Made by a program: the position numbers and the translations under genes
Source of the DNA: JBFLVQ01 sp040758525
Lineage (GTDB): Bacteria > Acidobacteriota > Blastocatellia > Chloracidobacteriales > JADJPF01
DNA: 9,095 bases
Direction of reading: 5' to 3'
NCBI GenBank assembly: GCA_040758525.1
Contig: JBFLVQ010000387.1
Span: 1-9,095 of the forward strand
The notes under the pieces: model-generated
Told to the model about the DNA's origin: nothing
Database searches by the model: none
Seen by the model: only the letters and a program-made list of their open reading frames with translations
In this document: piece by piece, positions 1-7,036 of the stretch
Position numbering within the stretch: the stretch's first letter is position 1
How the letters are laid out: every line of letters begins with the position of its first letter

Positions 1-938
1 ATTAATGTAAGCATACGTCGAAAGGAGACACCAGCCTGTTTATAGCGAGTAAGAAATATCCCACCAAAGAAAGCCAATTGAGTAATCCAAGGAAGGTAAT
101 AGACAAAAAGCGTGAAATCACCAACAGTAAACGTTCTTGCTTGTATCGACTGGCCTGCAATCAGTAGGATAATGCCGATTCCTAAAGTAAAAGTGTTGGA
201 AAAGACCGATTCCAACAGTTGATTAAAGAGTCGATCCTTCAAGGCTGCTTTGCACCGTGTTTCATTAAGTGAAGCAAAATACTTTACTGTATGCTCTTCG
301 GCATTTGCGACCTTAATTGCTTGCACAGATGCAAAGATTTCACTAATAAAACTGGTAACTTGATCGGTTGCGCGGCGGTTTGCCTCACGATAAGCTTCTA
401 CTTTTTTACTCGTCAATTTTGTAATAGTGATCACAAATATTAAAGGTAAAAAGATCAGCATAGTAGCAGTGGAATTTATACGAATCAATAGTAGCATCGC
501 TAATAGCGCAAATAGTACTATGCCAATAATATCAATAAACCAACTGAGATAATTTTCTATCTCATCAACATCATCACGAAAACAGTTAATTGCCTCTACA
601 GAAGCAGGCAGCATACTGCGTAAGCCAAATGTAGTAAGGAGATGAGCAAATAGGTTTTTTCGTAGTAATGATCCTACGGTAAGACTAAGTGTTGAATCAA
701 CCGCCGTTCCACCTAGCATCAATAAGATAAATAGTACACTAGTAGCAAAGAAGAGTGTGAATGGAAGCCAGAGGGCCGGTTGAGAAGTTCCAGAACTACC
801 CATAGCATCAAAAAATTGACGGGCTATAAGACCTGGCACTAGTTGGAAAATATAGATCATTACCCATACCAATGCATCAAGCATATATAGGCTGGGTCTA
901 TAACGTATTAGTTGCCAGAGCAGTTGTCTTGTCCTCAT
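1..938 (-). CDS. ABC exporter, membrane domain (partial, C-terminus beyond left edge)
   Basis: Reading the minus strand from an ATG at 938 gives about 312 residues without a stop, running off the left edge. The protein begins MRTRQLLWQLIRYRPSLYML and alternates hydrophobic stretches with charged cytoplasmic loops, as in the six-helix membrane domain of type IV ABC exporters. Hydrophobic segments lie at roughly residues 18-40, 56-78, 133-152, 158-175, 246-264 and 276-298. The coupling-helix region around residues 108-135 (a run of Asp/Glu before a hydrophobic stretch) also fits. The ATPase domain would lie outside the window, so Walker motifs cannot be checked. There is no N-terminal C39 peptidase domain. 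The ATG overlaps the stop of the upstream ABC gene (ATGA, 938-935), which implies translational coupling and a heterodimeric exporter. The family is clear; the transported substrate is inferred only from the neighbours. Confidence 0.85.
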   Translation of the reverse strand, partial: MRTRQLLWQLIRYRPSLYMLDALVWVMIYIFQLVPGLIARQFFDAMGSSGTSQPALWLPFTLFFATSVLFILLMLGGTAVDSTLSLTVGSLLRKNLFAHLLTTFGLRSMLPASVEAINCFRDDVDEIENYLSWFIDIIGIVLFALLAMLLLIRINSTATMLIFLPLIFVITITKLTSKKVEAYREANRRATDQVTSFISEIFASVQAIKVANAEEHTVKYFASLNETRCKAALKDRLFNQLLESVFSNTFTLGIGIILLIAGQSIQARTFTVGDFTLFVYYLPWITQLAFFGGIFLTRYKQAGVSFRRMLTL

Positions 939-2680
939 ACCAGTATCTCTTCTATACCAGCGCGCAACATATGGCTAAAATAGGAGTCTTGATTACCAGC
1001 CAATTCACTACGTATGCCATATTCTCTAATAGAGCCATTGTCAAGAATAAGAATATCATCTGCGCGAGCCACGGTGCCTAAACGGTGAGCTATAATGATG
1101 GCAGTACAATCCTGCAATAATGTATCAACGGCTCGCTCAATCATATTCTCTGTGCTTGGATCCAAACGTGATGAAGCTTCATCAAGTACTACTAAACCAG
1201 GTTTTCTCAGCAGCACACGGGCAAAGGCTACTAGCTGGGCTTGTCCTGCCGATAATGCCTGTGAACTTAAGATTGTGTCTAGTCCATCTGGTAATGAGCG
1301 GTACCATTGCCAAAGTCCCAATTCTGCAAGCGCCGATAAAATTTGCTCGTCGCTGATTGTGCGATCAAAGATCGCCACATTGTCGCGTAAGCTTGCTTGA
1401 AACAGTTGTACATTCTGCGTGACAATACCAACACGCTGTCTCAGATTCGCTAGTGATACTCTGTTTATATCGACATCGCCAAGCTTAATCGTACCTGATT
1501 GAGGGTCATAAAGCCGAACCAGTAGATTTGCAAGCGTAGACTTTCCACTACCTGTACGTCCTAATAGACCTAAAACCTTGCCTGCCTGTACACGAAAAGA
1601 GATCTTGTTTAGTACTATCTTGCTATCATCATAAGCAAACGAGATATTGTTTACAGATACTGCCAATGGTCCATAGGGAAGACTGGCGGTTGGATACTCT
1701 TTCACATCACTATGAATATGGAATAGTTCTTGAATGCGAGTAATTCCTGCAGTAGCTTTCTGATAATCTTGCAGTTGATCATTAACCTGTCCAATCGGAG
1801 TACGTAACATTTCTGTATAGTGGAAGATTAGATAAACAGTTCCTATGGTAATCGATCCAGAAATATATAGATATGCCCCTACTAGTAGTCCAATCGCAGT
1901 ATTAAGTGTCAACAGGCCAGTTATAGTTGCAAACATTCCTGCTCCTATCAACCTGGCTTTTCTATGCTTTTGCAGACGCGCACGCATAAACATATAGAGC
2001 CTATGCATGGCATAGGGAATGGCTGCATTAGCACGTATACTATTTATACCGGTCAACCCTTCTTCAATAAAGCCAAAAAGACTGGCATTGGTTTGGCGTG
2101 CTGCTAACCAACCCGGTACCGCAACTTGATGCGTTCTTTTTATTATGGTTAACGATAAAAGTAAGAAACCTCCAACTGCTAGACCGATTCGCCATTCTTC
2201 CCAAAATAACAATAGCAGCACACCAAATATTAATAGTGCATTGCTTAATAAGCGGCCAATAAATTGAGAGAAAAAGTTTGATAGTGTTGTTACATCGCCA
2301 TCTATGCGCTCAATCAGCTCACCAGGAGTATGTCTCTTATGAAAAGAGAGGTCTAGTCGTAAACAGTGTAGCGATAGATGAGAACGTAGCGTGTTGGTTG
2401 CTGCCCAGCCTATCTTTTCACTGAGATAGACGTTTATCACAGAGATAGCCTGTGCTGTTAGTGACACACCAATAAAGAGCAAGGCTTGAAAAGTTAATCT
2501 CTGTTGGGTTGTGCCAGCAAGCGCAGTATCGATAAAATTGCGTAAGATTTGTGGGCTAATCAGTTGTAGGCCAATCTCAACAATCAACAGTGTCGCTAGT
2601 AGTAGCAGGCCACGCTGTTGGGTTCTTAAATACTTACCTAAGAACGTTAGTTGCTTGTTGTCAGGCAGTCTGGTATTCAT
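935..2680 (-). CDS. ABC exporter half-transporter (membrane domain + ATPase)
   Basis: A complete 581-residue half-size ABC exporter. Residues 1-310 are the six-helix membrane domain (hydrophobic segments near 24-44, 66-84, 145-160, 165-180, 248-272 and 276-288). Residues 338-575 are the nucleotide-binding domain. Visible motifs are Walker A GRTGSGKST (374-382), Q-loop Gln422, signature LSAGQ (476-480; canonical LSGGQ), Walker B LVVLDE (496-501) with catalytic Glu501, D-loop SSRLDP and switch His532. The ATPase site therefore looks intact, with only a Gly-to-Ala change in the signature. The length is normal for the family. No leader-peptidase domain precedes the membrane domain. The start at 2680 has an AGGGG Shine-Dalgarno 10 nt upstream. 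It lies 34 bp after the radical SAM gene and overlaps the next ABC gene by 4 bases. Export of the cluster product, perhaps doubling as self-protection, is inferred from context. Confidence 0.93.
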   Translation of the reverse strand: MNTRLPDNKQLTFLGKYLRTQQRGLLLLATLLIVEIGLQLISPQILRNFIDTALAGTTQQRLTFQALLFIGVSLTAQAISVINVYLSEKIGWAATNTLRSHLSLHCLRLDLSFHKRHTPGELIERIDGDVTTLSNFFSQFIGRLLSNALLIFGVLLLLFWEEWRIGLAVGGFLLLSLTIIKRTHQVAVPGWLAARQTNASLFGFIEEGLTGINSIRANAAIPYAMHRLYMFMRARLQKHRKARLIGAGMFATITGLLTLNTAIGLLVGAYLYISGSITIGTVYLIFHYTEMLRTPIGQVNDQLQDYQKATAGITRIQELFHIHSDVKEYPTASLPYGPLAVSVNNISFAYDDSKIVLNKISFRVQAGKVLGLLGRTGSGKSTLANLLVRLYDPQSGTIKLGDVDINRVSLANLRQRVGIVTQNVQLFQASLRDNVAIFDRTISDEQILSALAELGLWQWYRSLPDGLDTILSSQALSAGQAQLVAFARVLLRKPGLVVLDEASSRLDPSTENMIERAVDTLLQDCTAIIIAHRLGTVARADDILILDNGSIREYGIRSELAGNQDSYFSHMLRAGIEEILV

Positions 2681-2714
2681 CTCGAAAAACCCCTATAACA
2701 TTTAACTTGTTCTG

Positions 2715-4661
2715 CTAAGATTGTGCTGAAGGTTTTTCTCCCATAGCATTAATTGGTAGTTCTTGAAGGACCGGCAACACGATCTTTTTTGCCCTGATAT
2801 CTAGTAGCCAAAAAGATTCTTGGGTAGGAATCGTTAAGGCCAAATATTTGTTACGTTCGTAATAGACCAATCCTTTCTCAATTAATAGATTTAGATCTTG
2901 TAAAACTTCTTGTGCAGTAATAGCTTCGCCATTGAAAGATCGCTCTGCCAGCCTCGCCAAGATGCTATTTAGATTACTAGGCTGCTCTAAAACTCTAAGT
3001 ACATGAGAGGCTCGTTTAGGTAATAGATAGATATCCGAGAATGTTGGTCTGCTGTCGCGAATAGCAACTTGGCCAGCAATGGTAAGTTCTGCCCTGAGAT
3101 TAGCTTTTGAGTTACGCCAGGTGTAGATAGCCTTCTGTAAGTTATCTGTGAGAGTGTCAAGATCACGATATTCTGGCATAACAAAATCTAACTCAAAAGA
3201 GAGATCGCGTATCTCATCTTCAGGGAGGTTCCAGATATATAGACTTCCATCCAGGCAGCCTTTTACTTTGATACCATAACGCTCAGGTTCATCAAAGAAT
3301 GGGCTGAAGCGGTGCAGTCCGAAACGAATCACATCTGGGCAAGGCAGATGGAAAAACTGAGGAAGTTCAGCAATCAGTCGGTCATACCATTGGCGATCTT
3401 CTCCAGGAAAACCATGTAGTAGATTCCAATAAGGAGTGATGCCAAATTCTACACACCTTCGTAAGAAACAGAGATTGATTACCGCATTGGTGCCTTTATC
3501 GACCAGATGTAGCACCTCGGAGATCATACTCTCTATACCTGGTTGAACATGGACAATACCTGCATCTGCCAAAGCCTTCATCTGATTGCGTTGCATAGTG
3601 ACACGTATCTCGAAGAAAAACTCACAATCAGGCAACTCTTCTCGCAAAGCATGTGGCAGTGTATCTACATGATCCTTATCTAAAATATTATCCATTGCGA
3701 AGAAAAAATTGACATTATAACGAGCGCGTTGGTGTAGCAGTTCATTAATCACTGCCTCAATTGGGCGAGATCTTTGTGCCAGCGTCTCGCCATTAAGCCC
3801 ACAGAATTTGCACTGTTTTACCGTTGCCCACCAACATCCTCGCGAGGCTTCGAAAGGCAGGCGTACTTTAATCTGATCACTTGATGGCCTGCGCGATTTT
3901 TGTAGAAAATAGTCTTCATATTCAGGTGAGATATACTCTTGCATATTGGCAAGACGAGGTGCACCACCATAAAATACCTCTCCAGTTTGGCTGCGCCAGT
4001 GTAGTCCTGGGAGTTTAATATTATCTTGACCATCAAGTAGCTGCTTTATCAGAGAGACAATGATTGGCTCGCCTTCGCCATCAACAACTCCATCAATAAA
4101 GGGAAAGTTACGATGTAATGCGCGACCCATAACTGCTTGACAACTGGCACCGCCAAAGATGATCTTCAGGTGCGGGAAGCAGGTTTTAAGTGTTTTTGCC
4201 AGTGCTAACGCAGGCATTGTTTGTAGCAACGTAGTAGTAAAGCCAACAATTTTCGTCTTTTGCCAGTTTACTGAAGCGACACACCACTCTAGTAGATTCC
4301 AAACTAGTTGCTTAACTTGTGTAAGCTCTTGTAATTGACGATCAGAAACGCCACGTCTACGAGCAAATGTAAAGAAATCTATCGATTCTGGTGATGGTGG
4401 ATTGAAGCTACCAAAAACAGTTTCAGAAAAGACCCACTTCCCGAATATAGTGTCATACTGCCCATACTTTTCATATTGATCTAGGCCTATATCTTCTGAG
4501 AGCTTGAGATTTGGATAGAATGACTTAACAGAGATTCTTGCAGTGCGCAGTTGCGCAGTTAGCAGCCCTAGTTGGATCGATGGCTGTTGCACAGTTGCCC
4601 AAGGCATACAGACCAGGATAACATCGGCGTCATCGACTAAAACTCTCTTTAATACCATCAT
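2715..4661 (-). CDS. Cobalamin-binding radical SAM enzyme, RiPP-maturation C-methyltransferase type
   Basis: This 648-residue protein has three parts. Residues 10-210 are a Rossmann-like cobalamin-binding domain (VILVCMPW, IVGFTTTLLQT, IIFGGAS, DGVVDGEGEP) without the DxHxxG motif, so the corrinoid would be bound without a protein His ligand. Residues 265-500 are the radical SAM barrel, with the cluster motif C276-x7-C284-x2-C287 inside SRGCWWATVKQCKFCGLNG, then VQPGIES (372-378) and LLHGFPGED (414-422). Residues 540-612 are a helical, winged-helix-like tail ending NKYLALTIP. The widely spaced first cysteine with two tryptophans and CGLNG is typical of the 'RiPP maturation radical SAM protein 1' family, whose members are expected to methylate unactivated carbons of precursor peptides using SAM and methylcobalamin. 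Two ATGs stand in tandem (4661, 4658) behind an AAGGA at 4666-4670; the second has the better spacing (7 nt), so the true start is uncertain by one residue. The gene follows the acetyltransferase by 9 bp. Confidence 0.88.
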   Translation of the reverse strand: MMVLKRVLVDDADVILVCMPWATVQQPSIQLGLLTAQLRTARISVKSFYPNLKLSEDIGLDQYEKYGQYDTIFGKWVFSETVFGSFNPPSPESIDFFTFARRRGVSDRQLQELTQVKQLVWNLLEWCVASVNWQKTKIVGFTTTLLQTMPALALAKTLKTCFPHLKIIFGGASCQAVMGRALHRNFPFIDGVVDGEGEPIIVSLIKQLLDGQDNIKLPGLHWRSQTGEVFYGGAPRLANMQEYISPEYEDYFLQKSRRPSSDQIKVRLPFEASRGCWWATVKQCKFCGLNGETLAQRSRPIEAVINELLHQRARYNVNFFFAMDNILDKDHVDTLPHALREELPDCEFFFEIRVTMQRNQMKALADAGIVHVQPGIESMISEVLHLVDKGTNAVINLCFLRRCVEFGITPYWNLLHGFPGEDRQWYDRLIAELPQFFHLPCPDVIRFGLHRFSPFFDEPERYGIKVKGCLDGSLYIWNLPEDEIRDLSFELDFVMPEYRDLDTLTDNLQKAIYTWRNSKANLRAELTIAGQVAIRDSRPTFSDIYLLPKRASHVLRVLEQPSNLNSILARLAERSFNGEAITAQEVLQDLNLLIEKGLVYYERNKYLALTIPTQESFWLLDIRAKKIVLPVLQELPINAMGEKPSAQS

Positions 4662-4670
4662 TAAATCCTT

Positions 4671-5252
4671 TCAAGCTCCTGATGCCGTCGCCGTATCTGA
4701 ACCAGGAATCGCGAATAGACTCGTATAACGCTGATAGAACTCTGGTTTGAGGATACCAAAGGCATATACATCGCGTAGCTGACCATTGTGGTACTCGTGT
4801 TTGCGTAGTATGCCTTCCTCTACCATTCCTACTCTACGCATTAGCCTAATGGCACGCGAATTGAAGGAATAGACGTGCGCATAGACTTTTTCCAGGTTCT
4901 CAATATTAAACGCGTAATCCAGCATAATTTGTGTCGCTAAACTGCCGATACCTGAGCCCCATTTGCTCTTATCGCCAATTAACAGACCTATGCCAGCATT
5001 GCGATCACTTCGATTTATCGTGTAGAGTTCGATTCTGCCAACTAACTGTTCATAGGCTTCGATAGCAAAAACCACCAAATCGTTGGGTGGTTCTTCTAAA
5101 AATTTCCGGAATTTTGTGTCGTAAGTAGTTCTAGATTGTCGGGGTCCCCAACTGGAGTAGATCTCCAGTTCTATATCTTGGTGCCATTGATACATCTGAT
5201 CACCATCAGAGAGATCTACTGGTCGTAAAAGGATATTGTTTAAAAGAAACAT
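4671..5252 (-). CDS. GNAT N-acetyltransferase, RimJ/RimL-like
   Basis: This 193-residue protein has the order of elements seen in RimJ/RimL-type acetyltransferases: an N-terminal strand LRPVDLSDGDQMYQWHQD; a central strand GIGLLIGD (87-94); an acetyl-CoA pyrophosphate loop WGSGIGSLA (98-106), in which Trp replaces the usual Gln/Arg of Q/RxxGxG; then VYAHVYSFNSRAIRLMRRVGM (about 123-143), in which the Asn-Ser-Arg-Ala segment and 'VGM' are family hallmarks; and a final strand RKHEYHNGQLRDVYAFGIL. It should transfer acetyl from acetyl-CoA to an amine. In this setting the acceptor may be the cluster product (tailoring or self-resistance) rather than ribosomal protein, but that is inference. It is the first gene of the leftward block. 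A GGAG at 5262-5265 (read on the minus strand) lies 9 nt before the ATG and supports this start. The stop sits immediately before the Shine-Dalgarno of the radical SAM gene. Confidence 0.9.
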   Translation of the reverse strand: MFLLNNILLRPVDLSDGDQMYQWHQDIELEIYSSWGPRQSRTTYDTKFRKFLEEPPNDLVVFAIEAYEQLVGRIELYTINRSDRNAGIGLLIGDKSKWGSGIGSLATQIMLDYAFNIENLEKVYAHVYSFNSRAIRLMRRVGMVEEGILRKHEYHNGQLRDVYAFGILKPEFYQRYTSLFAIPGSDTATASGA

Positions 5253-5258
5253 ATTTTG
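5251..5258. repeat. ATATTTTG half-site over the acetyltransferase start codon
   Basis: The 8-mer ATATTTTG here is identical to the left arm of the perfect inverted repeat at 5323-5341 and lies 72 bp from it. It overlaps the acetyltransferase initiation codon (5250-5252 on the minus strand). A chance origin is possible in A/T-rich DNA, so its role as a third binding half-site is only suggested. Confidence 0.3.
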
Positions 5259-5277
5259 CTACTCCATATAGAAGGAA

Positions 5278-5302
5278 ATCTCGCCGCTTCGCGGCTGAAG
5301 AT
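5278..5302 (-). promoter_or_regulatory. G/C-rich hairpin in the acetyltransferase leader
   Basis: Arms GCCGC (5283-5287) and GCGGC (5291-5295) enclose a TTC loop. They are extended outward, past a 1x3 internal loop, by ATCT (5278-5281) and AGAT (5299-5302). It is a compact G/C-rich element in otherwise A/T-rich DNA, about 25 bp upstream of the acetyltransferase start. If the leftward transcript starts upstream of it, the hairpin lies in the 5' leader and could affect mRNA stability or translation. It is not followed by a T-run in either direction, so it is not a standard terminator. Confidence 0.35.
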
Positions 5303-5317
5303 CTTTATTTGCACAAG

Positions 5318-5346
5318 TCGAAATATTTTGAAGCAAAATATACTAT
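5318..5346 (+). promoter_or_regulatory. Possible sigma-70-type promoter for the rightward block
   Basis: TCGAAA (5318-5323) and TACTAT (5341-5346) are separated by 17 bp and each match four of six consensus bases. An overlapping TATACT (5339-5344) is a better -10 but has no good -35 at the right distance. Transcription would begin near 5353, leaving a leader of about 43 nt before the PLP-enzyme gene. The spacer is filled by the inverted repeat described separately, so a bound protein could block this promoter. I found no convincing promoter for the leftward block. Confidence 0.3.
5323..5341. repeat. Perfect 8-bp inverted repeat, candidate operator
   Basis: ATATTTTG (5323-5330), spacer AAG, CAAAATAT (5334-5341) form an uninterrupted dyad in the divergent intergenic region. 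The size and symmetry suit a dimeric DNA-binding protein. It lies between the proposed -35 and -10 of the rightward promoter and upstream of the leftward genes, so it could control both. A function as an RNA hairpin is less likely because the stem has only one G/C pair. Confidence 0.45.
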
Positions 5347-5395
5347 CAGGTCCATTACTGCTGTGCTAGCGTTTAACTCGTGAGGAAGGAAAGTA

Positions 5396-6901
5396 ATGAA
5401 TATAAATAAACAATCAGACCAAGATAAGCAAGAAGATGCTGAGGAACTATATTGGCATTTAAATCATATAAATGATCGGTTGAAATCGCTAAAACAGTAT
5501 CTAGCTGACAAAATACCGGCGACTCTGCTGGTACTATTACAAGATCAACTAGCAGAATTAAACCAATCACTAGTGGTGCTTGAAGATAGCGCACGTTCTC
5601 CTTTATTGATATATGAAAATAGAGTACGAAGTTTGTACAAACAATTGGCACTAGCAGAAACAATAGAATCTTGGCACTCGCCTAGACTTAATGTAACCTT
5701 TCCGCTTGAGGATCTTTCTCCCCTTACAATTATTCCTGGTTATAACGATTATGAGCGTGGATTTGTCGCTTACTCGAAACAGTTTGCCGATTGGTTCTCG
5801 CATACCTACTATGGCAATCTCGCTAGCACAAAGAAGAGTCTACTTTTTTCCAGTGGTATGGGTGCGATCCAGACTACTTTGCAAGCGCTTGCGCATCGCG
5901 ATAGTACTTTAGTATTAGGACAACGCTGCTATTATGAGATGCGTGGGTTGGTGTTACAACGAGGCGGAGACCTGTTTCGTACGATCTATCTGTTAGATGA
6001 AGCGAACCAGGATGAAGGTTATTTTAAAGAGCAACTTGCGCGAGCCAATCTACTCTATCTTGATACTACTACGCTTGATCAAGATGCTTTGCGTCCTGAC
6101 TTGGCAAAAATCTTTTCTATAATAGAAGCGCACAATGATCTTAACTGTAATATCGTATTGGATAATACAATTCCAGGACCAGAACTTTTACTGCCAGCTC
6201 CACCTGGTAATGCTACTGTCTTTATTATTGAGAGCCTACTCAAGTACTATCAAGGTGGTTTTGACTTAGGCTCGGCGGGCGTACTGACACTTTACACCAA
6301 CTATGAGAACCCCAAACTTTTCAACCGACTAGAATCACTACGGTCCGCCAATGGTACCAATATAAATCCCTTTAATGCACGTCTGTTGCCATGCATACCT
6401 GCAGAACTGGTGAAAAGACGGTTGCAACGTCTTAATCGTAATGCAACCATTTTTGCAAAATACTTATCAAATATTTGTCGTCTTAGCGTTTTGGGATATG
6501 GAGGATTGATCTTTGCTGAGACTGATCAGCCAGAGTTAGTTTTAGAGATCGCTAATTTACTTGTTATCGCATATCAACTTTACCTTATGCAAGGTACCAG
6601 TTTTGGGTTTAACTGTACCCGCATCTGTGTGCCTCCATGTTCTAATGGAATAATTCGTGTCGCTGCTGGAATGGAAGACTATCAACTTGCTAGTAAGATA
6701 GCAAAGTGTCTGAAAATGGCTTTTACTGCGGTAAAAGATGCGCAGGTTGTCGATTTAATACCATCTTGGCGACGCTTTTTTCCTGATTTTCCACAACAGA
6801 TACAACCTCTTAAAGAGCAGCGTCTATCATTTCAGCACTTCCTAAAAAAGTTCACTCAGACAATAGAAAGTATTACAGATATTTCTCTCGCTAGTGATTA
6901 A
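5396..6901 (+). CDS. PLP-dependent fold-type-I enzyme, Cys/Met-metabolism-like
   Basis: A 501-residue protein. About 95 N-terminal residues form a charged helical extension of unknown purpose. A recognisable PLP fold-type-I domain follows: phosphate-binding turn FSSGMGAIQ (151-159), Tyr179/Tyr180 positioned to stack on the cofactor ring, VLDNTIPGPELLLP (254-267) with Asp256 as the likely partner of the pyridine nitrogen, ESLLKYYQGG (279-288) with Lys283 as the likely Schiff-base lysine, and IRVAAGMEDY (420-429) with Arg421 as the likely carboxylate binder. These match the order in cystathionine gamma-synthase/lyase and O-acylhomoserine sulfhydrylase enzymes, which catalyse beta/gamma-elimination or replacement on amino acids. 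The family's usual GGHSD after the lysine reads GGFD here, and overall similarity is remote, so the substrate cannot be named. AAGGA at 5386-5390 supports the start. It leads the rightward block; action on an amino-acid precursor or on the peptide itself is inference. Confidence 0.8.
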   Translation: MNINKQSDQDKQEDAEELYWHLNHINDRLKSLKQYLADKIPATLLVLLQDQLAELNQSLVVLEDSARSPLLIYENRVRSLYKQLALAETIESWHSPRLNVTFPLEDLSPLTIIPGYNDYERGFVAYSKQFADWFSHTYYGNLASTKKSLLFSSGMGAIQTTLQALAHRDSTLVLGQRCYYEMRGLVLQRGGDLFRTIYLLDEANQDEGYFKEQLARANLLYLDTTTLDQDALRPDLAKIFSIIEAHNDLNCNIVLDNTIPGPELLLPAPPGNATVFIIESLLKYYQGGFDLGSAGVLTLYTNYENPKLFNRLESLRSANGTNINPFNARLLPCIPAELVKRRLQRLNRNATIFAKYLSNICRLSVLGYGGLIFAETDQPELVLEIANLLVIAYQLYLMQGTSFGFNCTRICVPPCSNGIIRVAAGMEDYQLASKIAKCLKMAFTAVKDAQVVDLIPSWRRFFPDFPQQIQPLKEQRLSFQHFLKKFTQTIESITDISLASD

Positions 6902-6917
6902 AAATCAACTGATTTTT
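6900..6917 (+). terminator. Weak A/T-rich hairpin at the end of the PLP-enzyme gene
   Basis: AAAAATCA (6900-6907) and TGATTTTT (6910-6917) are perfect inverted complements starting inside the stop codon. The RNA could fold as a 7-bp stem with an AACT loop followed by CG. The stem has one G/C pair and the T-run is part of the stem, so it would be at best a leaky terminator. Together with the 135-bp gap to the next gene, it leaves open whether the 108-aa gene has its own promoter; I see none with good -10 and -35 boxes. Confidence 0.25.
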
Positions 6918-7025
6918 CGCGTTATTAATATGGACACGCATTGGGTAGAACTGTTTTCTAAATTAGAACCGAAGTAGTTTTACCAATACTTGTTTGTGTC
7001 AAATTAATTTCCCCTATTTAAACAT

Positions 7026-7032
7026 AAGGAGG
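7026..7032 (+). promoter_or_regulatory. Strong Shine-Dalgarno AAGGAGG
   Basis: A full AAGGAGG stands four bases before the ATG at 7037, the most complete ribosome-binding site in the window; the other genes have shorter or weaker ones. It fixes the start of the 108-aa gene and suggests high translation, as expected for a precursor peptide or a stoichiometric carrier protein. Confidence 0.8.
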
Positions 7033-7036
7033 TTTT

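Noticed and set aside
1095..1400. Plus-strand 101-codon open frame within the ABC transporter region.
   Set aside because: Antisense shadow of the nucleotide-binding domain, whose Walker B and signature motifs are encoded on the other strand here.
5373..5663. Minus-strand 96-codon open frame overlapping the start of the PLP-enzyme gene, rich in hydrophobic residues.
   Set aside because: It lies antisense to a well-supported gene with recognisable motifs and a good ribosome-binding site; the hydrophobicity reflects the complementary codons.
6930..6977. A 15-codon frame, MDTHWVELFSKLEPK, between the PLP-enzyme and 108-aa genes, considered as a tiny precursor peptide.
   Set aside because: No Shine-Dalgarno before its ATG, very short, and no features of a leader or core; such frames arise easily by chance.
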